Assembly: GCA_001796865.1 (NCBI GenBank) | Contig: MGNQ01000051.1 | Coordinates: forward strand, 132,442-160,196 | From: Chloroflexi bacterium RBG_16_56_11 | GTDB taxonomy: Bacteria; Chloroflexota; Dehalococcoidia; Dehalococcoidales; RBG-16-60-22 | Direction: 5' to 3' | Length of the DNA stretch: 27,755 nt | Shown: piece by piece, positions 13,980 to 21,947 of the stretch | Numbering within the stretch: position 1 is the stretch's first letter | Layout: every line of letters starts with the position of its first letter | Notes under the pieces: model-generated | Told to the model about the DNA's origin: nothing | Databases searched by the model: none | What the model saw: only the letters and a program-made list of their open reading frames with translations | Position numbers and translations under genes: made by a program

Positions 13980-14807
13980 ATGGAACCCAAACCAAGCATT
14001 ATCATTAAGCCCAGGAAAGGCTGGCAGCTAATAAACTTTAAAGAGCTTATTGAGTATAAGGACCTGTTTTATTTCCTCGTCAGGCGCGACATTAAAGTGC
14101 GCTATAAGCAGACAGTCCTGGGCGGACTATGGGCGATTATCCAGCCGTTTTTTTTAATGGTGATATTCTCCCTTTTTTTTGGAGCGCTGGCTAAAGTACC
14201 ATCCGAAGGAATTCCTTACCCTATCTTCAGCTATTCAGCTATGATTGCCTGGATTTATTTTTCCAATACGGTAAGCGGGGCCAGTAACAGCCTGGTATCC
14301 AACTCCAGCCTGGTGTCCAAAGTATATTTTCCCCGCCTGATAGTCCCGCTCTCTCCAGTGGTCGCTTTCCTGCTGGACTTTGCCATCTCCTTTATCATTC
14401 TTTTCGGAATGATGCTCTACTTCCAGGTCTACCCTGGCGTCACGGTGTTGTTCCTGCCTTTGCTGGTGATTATCATGATGCTTCTGGCCAGCGGAGTGGG
14501 GACATTTTTAGCGTCTTTAAACGCCAAGTACCGGGACATACAATATACTATCTCATTTTTATTGCAGTTCTGGATGTTTGCATCGCCCGTGGTCTATCCA
14601 GTGTCCATGGTGCCGGAGAGGTTTCAGATAATATACGCGATCAATCCAATGACCGGGATCATCGAGGGATTTCGCTCGGTGTTACTGCAAACGACGGCCT
14701 TTCCTACGCGACTGATTTTAATTTCCGGCCTGGTCAGCGTGTGCATATTTATCGGCGGAGCGATGTATTTCCGTCGCACGGAGCGCTATTTTGCCGACGT
14801 CATCTAG
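13980..14807 (+). CDS. wzm: Polysaccharide ABC-2 transporter permease (Wzm)
   Basis: A 275-residue inner-membrane protein with about six membrane segments. It begins with the cytoplasmic amphipathic region and the motif FLVRRDIKVRYKQTVLGG (residues about 32-49) typical of O-antigen/teichoic-acid ABC permeases. Further landmarks are LNAKYRDIQ near 180 and the NPMTGIIEGFR segment near 226. Two copies would form the channel that exports lipid-linked glycan with the ATPase encoded next. Length matches the family. The gene follows the PLP enzyme by 20 bases and has an AAAGGA ribosome site. Confidence 0.93.
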   Translation: MEPKPSIIIKPRKGWQLINFKELIEYKDLFYFLVRRDIKVRYKQTVLGGLWAIIQPFFLMVIFSLFFGALAKVPSEGIPYPIFSYSAMIAWIYFSNTVSGASNSLVSNSSLVSKVYFPRLIVPLSPVVAFLLDFAISFIILFGMMLYFQVYPGVTVLFLPLLVIIMMLLASGVGTFLASLNAKYRDIQYTISFLLQFWMFASPVVYPVSMVPERFQIIYAINPMTGIIEGFRSVLLQTTAFPTRLILISGLVSVCIFIGGAMYFRRTERYFADVI

Positions 14808-14816
14808 TGTGAAAAC

Positions 14817-16112
14817 ATGTCAAATACGATAATCAAGGTAAATAACATATCCAAACGGTATCGCATCGGCGCCGCAGAAAAGGGCGGCAGATCGTTCCGG
14901 GAACTTATCATGGACGGCGTCAGCGCCCCGGTAAGAAACCTGATAAGACTAAGGAGCCTGACGAGTTTCACGAAGAGCAATGAAGAAGACGTTATCTGGG
15001 CTCTGAAGGATATTTCATTCCAAATGCAGGAGGGGGAGGTACTGGGTATCATCGGCAGGAACGGGGCCGGAAAATCTACACTTCTGAAGATTTTGTCCCG
15101 TATTACCGAGCCAACCAGCGGCTCGATCGAAATGCACGGAAGAGTGTCCAGCCTGCTGGAAGTCGGCACCGGATTTCACCCGGAGCTCACGGGACGGGAG
15201 AATATTTTTTTAAATGGGGCCGTCCTGGGCATGAAAAAATGGGAAATCGAGAAGAAGTTCGATGAAATCGTCGAGTTTTCCGAGGTCAGGGAATTTATCG
15301 ACACGCCGGTGAAAAGGTACTCCAGCGGCATGCAGGTGAGGCTGGCTTTTGCGGTGGCTGCCCATCTCGAGCCGGAGATTCTCGTAGTCGACGAAGTACT
15401 GGCAGTGGGTGACATTGCTTTTCAGAAGAAATGCATGGGGAAAATGGAGGATATCGCGGGTGGGGGTCGTACCGTGCTGGTGGTATCACATAATATGGCC
15501 CTTATCAACCGTCTCTGTCAGCGGACCATATTATTGGAAAAGGGGAGGATCGTGGACGATGGTCCAACTCACCGGGTTATAAAACGTTACGTTGGTTCAG
15601 GCCTGAGCACGCCAGCGGAAAGAACCTGGGACAGCATTAAAACCGCTCCCGGAAATGACGTGGTGCGCATCCGGGCTATCAGAGCTAAGAATGACAAAGG
15701 AGAGGTGGCGGCTGAATTCAATATACAGGAACCGGTCTATGTGGAGGTGGAATTCAGTGTACTTAAGGATGGATGGGTACTTGAAGAGTCGCTCTCCTTT
15801 TACAACGAAGCCGGCCTGCTGATGTTTGTCGCCCTGGACAATGCCGACACGGCCTGGCGCAACCGGAAAAGGCCGCCCGGCATCTACCGCGGTATATGTA
15901 AAATACCGGCTAACTTCCTGAATGAGGGTACAGTGGTGATAACCGCAGCAATAACCACCAGCCCCCATACACTACACGCGAGCGCGCTCGAAGTCATCAG
16001 CTTCCAGGTATTCGACCCCGGCTCCGGCGGGGTCAGGGGTGATTATACTCGAGAGTGGCCCGATGTCGTCGTAAGGCCTATGTTCCAGTGGAATACTGAA
16101 TATACCAGGTAG
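14817..16112 (+). CDS. wzt: Polysaccharide ABC transporter ATPase with C-terminal glycan-binding domain (Wzt)
   Basis: A 431-residue protein. The ABC domain shows Walker A GRNGAGKST (80-88), signature YSSGM (168-172), Walker B ILVVDEVLAVGD (188-199) and the H-loop VSHN near 225. From about residue 260 a beta-rich Wzt-C-type domain follows (VYVEVEF, ESLSFYNEAG), which in known systems recognises the non-reducing-end cap of the exported polymer. Its presence suggests that the glycan is fully built and capped in the cytoplasm before export. It is the partner of the preceding permease, 9 bases away. Confidence 0.93.
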   Translation: MSNTIIKVNNISKRYRIGAAEKGGRSFRELIMDGVSAPVRNLIRLRSLTSFTKSNEEDVIWALKDISFQMQEGEVLGIIGRNGAGKSTLLKILSRITEPTSGSIEMHGRVSSLLEVGTGFHPELTGRENIFLNGAVLGMKKWEIEKKFDEIVEFSEVREFIDTPVKRYSSGMQVRLAFAVAAHLEPEILVVDEVLAVGDIAFQKKCMGKMEDIAGGGRTVLVVSHNMALINRLCQRTILLEKGRIVDDGPTHRVIKRYVGSGLSTPAERTWDSIKTAPGNDVVRIRAIRAKNDKGEVAAEFNIQEPVYVEVEFSVLKDGWVLEESLSFYNEAGLLMFVALDNADTAWRNRKRPPGIYRGICKIPANFLNEGTVVITAAITTSPHTLHASALEVISFQVFDPGSGGVRGDYTREWPDVVVRPMFQWNTEYTR

Positions 16113-16117
16113 AATAA

Positions 16118-16234
16118 CTTGCTATTAGCAGTCACTGGAGCGAAGCCGGGAATAAAGCCGTAGCCGATATTTTTGCCGAAGAGCTGAGTATTGACTATTT
16201 TAACATAAGTCGATACCACTCAAAGAGCAAATGA
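16118..16234 (+). pseudogene. Possible C-terminal remnant of an SGNH/GDSL-type hydrolase or acyltransferase
   Basis: Between the ABC ATPase and the second kinase, one open frame closed at 16115-16117 and 16232-16234 reads SSHWSEAGNKAVADIFAEEL. This resembles the C-terminal active-site block of SGNH hydrolases, where D-x-H-W/L-x-x-x-G-x-x-x-[VI]-A is typical. No start codon or upstream part of such a gene exists, because the preceding DNA is the end of the ATPase gene. It is best read as a leftover of a lost acyl-transfer or deacylation gene. Similarity is by eye over about 20 residues only. Confidence 0.4.
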
Positions 16235-16285
16235 ACAGAGTGATAAAAGACAATAAACCTTGCTGGTACTAAGAAGGATGAAAAA

Positions 16286-17284
16286 ATGATTATCGCCAAA
16301 ACACCCTTGCGTATTAGCTTTGCGGGCGGCGGTTCTGACCTTAAGGCCTACTATCAGAACGGCCATGGGGCAGTGGTCAGTGCCACTATTGACAAGTTCA
16401 TGTACGTATCGGTGAATAAAACGTTTGATAACCATATCCGTGTCATCTACTCGAAAATTGAATACGTGGACCACATCGACGAGATAGAACACAACCTGGC
16501 CAGGGAGGCGTTAAAAATAGTTGGCATAACCGGTGGAGGCCTGGATATTTCCTACATGGGTGATATGCTGCCGGCCCAGTTCGGGTCAGGATTGGGGGCA
16601 TCGAGCGCATTGACCGTGGGGATTTTAAATGCTCTTCATACTCTTAAAGGTGAGCCAGTCTCCGCCGAGACCCTTGCGGCCGAAGCCTGCCGTATTGAAA
16701 TAGGACTCCTGGGACGGCCGATAGGAAAGCAGGACCAGTATGTGGCGGCCTACGGCGGCCTTAACTACATCCGGTTCAACCGCGACGAGAGCGTGACGGT
16801 GGAGCCCATCCTCTGCGATAATAAAACAAGGAACCAGTTGAAGAATAACCTGCTTTTATTCTACACCGGTCTTAACACTCATTCTGATAACATATTAGTA
16901 GAACAAAACCAGAGAACACCGGATAACCAAATCGTCCTCGACAAAATGGTGGGATTGTCGGAGACGCTGAAAAAAGCACTGGAAAACAACAACCTTAACG
17001 GATTCGGTGGTGTTCTTCATCAGGGTTGGCTGTACAAGCAGACGCTGGCGACAAAAATCACCAACTCCACGATAGACGGCTTCTATGAGAAAGCCAGGCG
17101 GGCCGGGGCGACTGGGGGGAAAATACTGGGTTCCGGGGGCGGCGGCTTTTTATTATTATATTGTGCGGAAAAAGACCAAGGTCAGGTCAGAAAGGCATTG
17201 GCCGGGCTTAGAGAGGTGCCTTTTCGTTTTGAGCCAGCGGGCAGTAAAATAATATATAACAGCCAAAATAATAACCAGGGGTAA
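16286..17284 (+). CDS. hddA: D-glycero-alpha-D-manno-heptose 7-phosphate kinase (GHMP family), copy 2
   Basis: A 332-residue GHMP kinase beginning KTPLRISFAGGGSDLKAYY, the HddA-type signature. The ATP loop is LPAQFGSGLGASSALTVG (about residues 95-112), and a glycine-rich GATGGKILGSGGGGF lies near the C-terminus. It phosphorylates C1 of heptose 7-phosphate. Its neighbours gmhA (3 bases downstream) and the guanylyltransferase/phosphatase fusion make this the copy most surely devoted to GDP-heptose. It differs throughout from copy 1 at 5410, so the two are not a recent duplication. AGAAGG serves as ribosome site. Confidence 0.88.
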   Translation: MIIAKTPLRISFAGGGSDLKAYYQNGHGAVVSATIDKFMYVSVNKTFDNHIRVIYSKIEYVDHIDEIEHNLAREALKIVGITGGGLDISYMGDMLPAQFGSGLGASSALTVGILNALHTLKGEPVSAETLAAEACRIEIGLLGRPIGKQDQYVAAYGGLNYIRFNRDESVTVEPILCDNKTRNQLKNNLLLFYTGLNTHSDNILVEQNQRTPDNQIVLDKMVGLSETLKKALENNNLNGFGGVLHQGWLYKQTLATKITNSTIDGFYEKARRAGATGGKILGSGGGGFLLLYCAEKDQGQVRKALAGLREVPFRFEPAGSKIIYNSQNNNQG

Positions 17285-17287
17285 GAC

Positions 17288-17866
17288 ATGAAAGAATTCA
17301 GAAAGAAGTACGTGAAGGATTACCTGGCAGAAATAAAGGGCCTTTTAACATCTCGCGAAACTGACCTGATCGAAAAAATTGACATGCTCGCCGACATTTT
17401 TAATTCGGTAAGAAAGAATAAGAACACGGTTTACTTAATGGGCAACGGGGGAAGCGCCGCGACGGCATCACACGTGGCGATAGATTTTGCTAAGTGTACT
17501 ATCTCAGAGGGGCGGCCAAGATTCAAAGTTATCGCGCTGACGGACAGCATCCCCAGTCTCCTGGCCTGGGCTAATGACGCCAGCTTTGAAGATATATTTA
17601 TCGAGCAACTGAAGAACCTTATGGAACCAGGGGACGTCGTTATCGGCATCAGCGGCAGCGGTAATTCGATGAATGTCATCAAAGCTATTGAATACGCGAA
17701 CGGCGCCGGGGGAATAACGGTGGGGCTTTCCGGTTACGACGGCGGCCAACTACTGCGCAGCGCCCAGGTTAACATCCATATACCCGTTAACGATATGCAG
17801 AAAGCAGAAGATATCCATGTAATAGTGCTACACCTGTTGGCCTGCCTTCTCCGCGACGAAAAGTAA
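17288..17866 (+). CDS. gmhA: Sedoheptulose 7-phosphate isomerase
   Basis: A 192-residue SIS-domain protein. The phosphosugar loop is GNGGSAATASH (residues 52-62) and the second SIS serine block is GISGSGNSMNV. A C-terminal helix with DIHVIVLHLL supplies histidines at the usual metal/active-site place. GmhA converts sedoheptulose 7-phosphate to D-glycero-D-manno-heptose 7-phosphate, the first step of all bacterial heptose routes. The length fits exactly. It sits between the kinase and the epimerase/guanylyltransferase genes, as in known GDP-heptose operons. Confidence 0.9.
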   Translation: MKEFRKKYVKDYLAEIKGLLTSRETDLIEKIDMLADIFNSVRKNKNTVYLMGNGGSAATASHVAIDFAKCTISEGRPRFKVIALTDSIPSLLAWANDASFEDIFIEQLKNLMEPGDVVIGISGSGNSMNVIKAIEYANGAGGITVGLSGYDGGQLLRSAQVNIHIPVNDMQKAEDIHVIVLHLLACLLRDEK

Positions 17867-17891
17867 AATAAGGACAAGGATAGGGCTTGAC

Positions 17892-18923
17892 ATGAATGTT
17901 CTGATTACGGGGAACAATGGCTATATCGGCTCAATACTGACCAGGGTGCTGCTGGATAGAGGTTACCAGGTCACGGGCTTCGATACCGGCTACTATCGAG
18001 GTTGTGAGTTCGATAGCTATGCCTATCCGCAGGTAAAACAGATTCACAAAGATATCAGGAAAATGACGAAAGACGACCTCAAAGGCGTCGACGCCGTTAT
18101 CCACCTGGCAGCGCTTTCCAACGATCCGCTCGGCGCGTTCGATACCAGATTGACCGAGGATATCAACTTCCTGGCCACCGTCAGACTGGCGGAAATCGCT
18201 AAAGGAATGGGTATCAGAAGGTTCATATACGCTTCTTCATGCAGCCTGTACGGGATAGCCGGCGAGGAAGCGGTGACGGAAAATTCACCGCTGGCGCCGG
18301 TCACCGAGTACGCCATTTCCAAAGTGAAATCAGAAGAGGCCCTGACCAGAATGGTGGACGATACTTTTTCTCCGGTGTTCCTGCGCGCCAGCACGGTCTA
18401 CGGCATCGCGCCGATGCTCCGGTGCGACCTTGTTGTCAATAATCTGGTCGGCTGGGCATATACCACCGGAAAGATACGCATCATGAGCGACGGCACTCCG
18501 TGGCGGCCCACCATTCATATCGAGGATTTAAGCCAGGCCTATCTCGCTTGCCTGGAATGCCCCATTGATATGGTCCACAACCAGGCCTTTAACGTCGGGC
18601 AAAATAAAGAGAACTACCAGATTAGAGATATGGCCAATATAGCAAAAAAAATCATTCCCGGGTGCGAGGTGGAGTACACCTACGAGCATGGTTCCGATTC
18701 CAGAACGTATAAAGTCAGCTTCGATAAAATATTTGCACGTTTGGGACAATACTACCAGCCTGCCTGGGACGTAGAAAAAGGCATGCGTCAGCTGTACCAG
18801 GCCTATAAAAACCACGGCCTTACACTCGAGGAGTTTATCGGCAATAAATATATCAGGATTAATCAACTCAAGAGCCTGGTCACGCAAAAGGCCATTTCCG
18901 AGAGTCTGTTCTGGAGAAATTAG
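17892..18923 (+). CDS. NAD-dependent nucleotide-sugar epimerase/dehydratase (extended SDR)
   Basis: A 343-residue extended SDR. The NAD site is GNNGYIG at 7-13. The catalytic residues are the serines at 115-118 (YASSCSLYG) and Tyr140-x-x-x-Lys144 (YAISK). The usual TDE of 4,6-dehydratases is absent. RASTVYG near 167 and a long C-terminal region ending in LFWRN are seen in related sugar-cluster enzymes. It is embedded between gmhA and the guanylyltransferase/phosphatase fusion, so it probably acts on GDP-heptose or a derivative, as an epimerase, reductase or oxidase. The reaction is not known. Confidence 0.83.
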   Translation: MNVLITGNNGYIGSILTRVLLDRGYQVTGFDTGYYRGCEFDSYAYPQVKQIHKDIRKMTKDDLKGVDAVIHLAALSNDPLGAFDTRLTEDINFLATVRLAEIAKGMGIRRFIYASSCSLYGIAGEEAVTENSPLAPVTEYAISKVKSEEALTRMVDDTFSPVFLRASTVYGIAPMLRCDLVVNNLVGWAYTTGKIRIMSDGTPWRPTIHIEDLSQAYLACLECPIDMVHNQAFNVGQNKENYQIRDMANIAKKIIPGCEVEYTYEHGSDSRTYKVSFDKIFARLGQYYQPAWDVEKGMRQLYQAYKNHGLTLEEFIGNKYIRINQLKSLVTQKAISESLFWRN

Positions 18924-18925
18924 GC

Positions 18926-20131
18926 GTGTTGTCCACTATCAGACAGGCAGTTATCCTGGCCGGAGGCGAAGGGTTACGCTTAAGGCCGCTGACCAATCGG
19001 GTGCCAAAGCCGATGGTAGCCGTGAATGACCGTCCTTTCCTGGAATATCTGGTTGAATTGCTCAAGGATAACGGTATTACCGAGGTTGTATTCCTGCTCG
19101 GCTATTTACCGGAGAAAATAACCGGACATTTCGGCGATGGTTCTAAATTCGGGATTGAAGCTAAATACTCGACAGGTAAAGTATCAGATAAAACCGGCAC
19201 CAGGATTAGAAATGCGGGGCAGCAGCTCGACGGGACGTTTCTCTTGTTGTACGGCGACAACTATTATCCGCTTAATCTCAAAAAGATGCTCGCGTTCTGC
19301 ATTGAACACGATACACTCGCTTCTACCACGGTCTACACCAACCGGGACGGGAAGGGAGAATACGGCACTGAAAATAATATCTATGTGGACGTTGATGGCC
19401 ACGTAGTAAAATATGATAAAGGAAGAAAAGACCCGAAACTCAATGGAGTCGATATCGGGTTTTTTATCGTAAACAAAAAGGTGCTGGAGTTAATGCCGGA
19501 CTCTGACTTCTCTTTTGAGGAAGAGATATTGCCCCTCCTGGTAAAGAAGCGGCAGCTAGCCGGCTATCAGACCCGTCACCGCTATCATTACATTACGACG
19601 CTGGCGAGCCTGAAAAGCACCGAAAAATATCTGCAACCAAAGAAAATCATCCTGCTGGACAGGGATGGCGTTATAAACCGGAAACCGGCGGAAGGTGACT
19701 ATATTAAGAACTGGGGGGAGTTTTCCTTTTTGCCGGGAGCGATTGAAGCACTGAGGCTTCTCACGGAAAAGGGATATGACATATTTGTTATCACGAACCA
19801 GCGTGGCGTCGCCCGCGGCTTGATGTCTATCAATGCTCTGGAGTCAATCCACCGTAAAATGAAGACCGAACTGGCGAAACACGGGATTGATATTAAGCAG
19901 ATATACTATTGTCCCCACGGAGAGGACGAAGGTTGCGATTGTCGAAAACCTAAACCGGGTATGCTGTTCCAGGCAGCCAGCGAGCACGACTTCAACCTGA
20001 CCAAGGCAGTTTTTATAGGGGACGACGAGAGGGACCGCCAGGCTGGCGAAGCCGCCGATTGCCCGACGACAATATTATCGCCGGGTGAAGACCTTGTATC
20101 AGTAGTCAAAGCTCTCCTCAAATCACGGTAA
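18926..20131 (+). CDS. Bifunctional heptose 1-phosphate guanylyltransferase / heptose 1,7-bisphosphate phosphatase fusion
   Basis: A 401-residue two-domain protein. Residues about 5-235 are a nucleotidyltransferase: GGEGLRLRPLTNRVPKPM (13-30), YGDNY with metal-binding Asp111, and DIGFF near 176-180. Residues about 238-401 are a HAD-IIIA phosphatase: nucleophile Asp245 and Asp247 in LLDRDGVIN, ITNQRGVARG, zinc-loop CPHGEDEGCDCRKPKPGM and motif IV GDDERD. This joins the HddC and GmhB steps: removal of the C7 phosphate and GMP transfer to give GDP-D-glycero-alpha-D-manno-heptose. With gmhA and hddA upstream the route is complete. The start is GTG at 18926 with GGAG 10 bases upstream; TTG at 18929 is possible. 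GTP as donor is inferred from the family. Confidence 0.88.
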   Translation: MLSTIRQAVILAGGEGLRLRPLTNRVPKPMVAVNDRPFLEYLVELLKDNGITEVVFLLGYLPEKITGHFGDGSKFGIEAKYSTGKVSDKTGTRIRNAGQQLDGTFLLLYGDNYYPLNLKKMLAFCIEHDTLASTTVYTNRDGKGEYGTENNIYVDVDGHVVKYDKGRKDPKLNGVDIGFFIVNKKVLELMPDSDFSFEEEILPLLVKKRQLAGYQTRHRYHYITTLASLKSTEKYLQPKKIILLDRDGVINRKPAEGDYIKNWGEFSFLPGAIEALRLLTEKGYDIFVITNQRGVARGLMSINALESIHRKMKTELAKHGIDIKQIYYCPHGEDEGCDCRKPKPGMLFQAASEHDFNLTKAVFIGDDERDRQAGEAADCPTTILSPGEDLVSVVKALLKSR

Positions 20132-20148
20132 ATAGAAAAAGAAGAAAA

Positions 20149-21384
20149 ATGGTGGAACGAATCAATTCATGCCGGGTATGTCAGAACCGAGATATTAAGG
20201 AGATTCTGAACCTCGGTGAACAGCCACTGGCGAATTCCCTGGTGACCGACCCGGGAGAAAGAGAAATGTTATACCCGCTGTCCCTGAGCCGGTGCCCCGA
20301 ATGTAGCCTTATCCAGCTGAACCAGACGGTAGAGCCGGGGGAACTGTTTTCCAGCTATGTCTGGGTGACATCCACCTCATCGACGGCACGGGTACACGCC
20401 TCCAGGCTATATAAGGATATCGTGACAAGAGTGCAAAATCTAAAAGCGAGCTATGTATTGGAAGTCGCGAGCAATGACGGGACTTTCCTGAAACCATTCG
20501 CGGAAAACGGGTATAAAGTCCTGGGAGTCGATCCGGCAAAAAATATAGCGGAAATGGCTAACGCCGGCGGTATTCCCACTATATGCCGGTTTTTCGGCGC
20601 AAAGGTAGCCGACGAAATAGTCAGCGAGAATGGGCGGGCTAAAGTAGTCATGGCACGCAATGTCATACCGCACGTCGCCAACCTGCACGATTTCACGGAG
20701 GGGCTGGCTAACAGCCTGGCCGAAGACGGCATTCTGGTGGTGGAATTCCACTACGCAAAAGTGATTTACGAAGGGCTACACTACGACTCCATCTACCATG
20801 AGCACCTGTGTTACTACACTTTGAAGAGCGTGGAAAAGCTACTTAATCAGTCAGGGCTTTATATCATCGACATCCAGGAAAGCCCGATAAGCGGGGGTTC
20901 ACTAATTCTCTATGCGGGGAAAATACGTGGGAACACATCAGCGGCGGTGCAAAGTTACCACGATGCGGAGATTGCGACCGGAATAAACGAACTGAGCAGC
21001 TGGGAGAGCTTCGCTAAAAGGGTCTTCGAGCACCGCGAGCAACTGTTAGAGATGCTAACCGGTATCGTTAAAAAAAGCGGCCGCGTGGTCGGTTACGGCG
21101 CTTCGGCGCGGAGCTCGACATTACTGAATTTCGGCAACATCGATACGCGATACATCTCAATAATCGCCGACCAGAATCCATTAAAGCACCACCATTATAC
21201 AGCCGGGACGCACATCCCTATAACCAGTCCGGACGAAGCATTAAGACAAAGACCGGCGTGCGTGTTTGTTCTGGCCTGGAATTTCGCCGATGAAATAATC
21301 GGGATACTAAAGCAAAGGTATAACTTCAAGGGTCAATGTATCCTGCCCCTGCCGAATAATCCCAGAGTAGTAAATGTGGCGTGA
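20149..21384 (+). CDS. Sugar C-methyltransferase (TylC3/NovU-type, zinc-binding)
   Basis: A 411-residue three-domain SAM enzyme. The N-terminal zinc site has Cys8, Cys11, Cys49 and Cys52. The SAM-binding motif is VLEVASNDGTF (103-113). The conserved Tyr216-His217-Glu218-His219 (IYHEHLCYYTL) carries the catalytic residues of the TDP-4-keto-6-deoxyhexose 3-C-methyltransferase family. The C-terminal Rossmann-like domain (VVGYGASARSSTLLN) is also typical. These enzymes put a methyl branch on C3 of a 4-keto sugar nucleotide; in other members C5. Here the product would be a branched-chain sugar, perhaps GDP-linked. The next gene is RmlC-like, the usual follow-up step. Confidence 0.9.
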   Translation: MVERINSCRVCQNRDIKEILNLGEQPLANSLVTDPGEREMLYPLSLSRCPECSLIQLNQTVEPGELFSSYVWVTSTSSTARVHASRLYKDIVTRVQNLKASYVLEVASNDGTFLKPFAENGYKVLGVDPAKNIAEMANAGGIPTICRFFGAKVADEIVSENGRAKVVMARNVIPHVANLHDFTEGLANSLAEDGILVVEFHYAKVIYEGLHYDSIYHEHLCYYTLKSVEKLLNQSGLYIIDIQESPISGGSLILYAGKIRGNTSAAVQSYHDAEIATGINELSSWESFAKRVFEHREQLLEMLTGIVKKSGRVVGYGASARSSTLLNFGNIDTRYISIIADQNPLKHHHYTAGTHIPITSPDEALRQRPACVFVLAWNFADEIIGILKQRYNFKGQCILPLPNNPRVVNVA

Positions 21385-21385
21385 C

Positions 21386-21946
21386 ATGCGCATTAAAGAA
21401 AGAAAACTACAGGGCGTGTACGAGATTACCCTGGAACAACGGGAAGATAGCCGGGGAGTATTCGTACGTACTTACGACAAAAAGACTTTCGGAGAAGCCG
21501 GGCTAAATCAAGACTGGGTACAGGAAAACCAGTCATATTCCCGGAAGAAGGGGACACTTCGCGGACTTCATTTTCAGTTCCCGCCGCATTCAGAAATAAA
21601 GCTGGTCAGGGCGTCACGCGGCGATATATTTATTGCGTACGTCGATATCCGGAAGGGCTCCCCAACCCTTGGCCGGTGGGAAAGCCTGGTGCTCTCGGAG
21701 GGCAACCTGAAAGCGCTGTATGTCCCCAGGGGTTTTGCTCTGGGTATGTGCACACTGAGTGACAATTGTGTCTTGCTATATAAGATGGGCGATTACTACA
21801 CACCGGAAACCCAGGGGGCGATTCGCTGGAACGACCCAGATATCGGAATCAAGTGGCCGGCGGATAAACCCGTTTTATCCGAGAGGGATGCTACGGCTTT
21901 GAGCTTTGGGGAATTCATGACGAAATACCGAGGACTGGACGTCTGA
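21386..21946 (+). CDS. dTDP-4-dehydrorhamnose 3,5-epimerase (RmlC)-like sugar epimerase
   Basis: A 186-residue cupin of the RmlC family. From ATG 21386 the numbering matches the classical enzyme: His62 (RGLHFQ, catalytic base), Lys72, Tyr132 (LLYKMGDYY) and an Asp at 168. The normally conserved His119 of GFAHG is Leu119 here (RGFALGM), which may change the substrate or limit epimerisation to one centre. An in-frame ATG at 21374 lies within the preceding gene and would add four residues. It probably epimerises the C-methylated 4-keto sugar made by its neighbour. No RmlA or RmlB is present, so plain dTDP-rhamnose synthesis is not encoded here. Confidence 0.85.
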   Translation: MRIKERKLQGVYEITLEQREDSRGVFVRTYDKKTFGEAGLNQDWVQENQSYSRKKGTLRGLHFQFPPHSEIKLVRASRGDIFIAYVDIRKGSPTLGRWESLVLSEGNLKALYVPRGFALGMCTLSDNCVLLYKMGDYYTPETQGAIRWNDPDIGIKWPADKPVLSERDATALSFGEFMTKYRGLDV

Positions 21947-21947
21947 A

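Noticed and set aside
16191..16219. TTGACT as a possible -35 upstream of the second heptose kinase
   Set aside because: No acceptable -10 lies at 16-18 bases, and the stretch is better explained by the hydrolase-like remnant.
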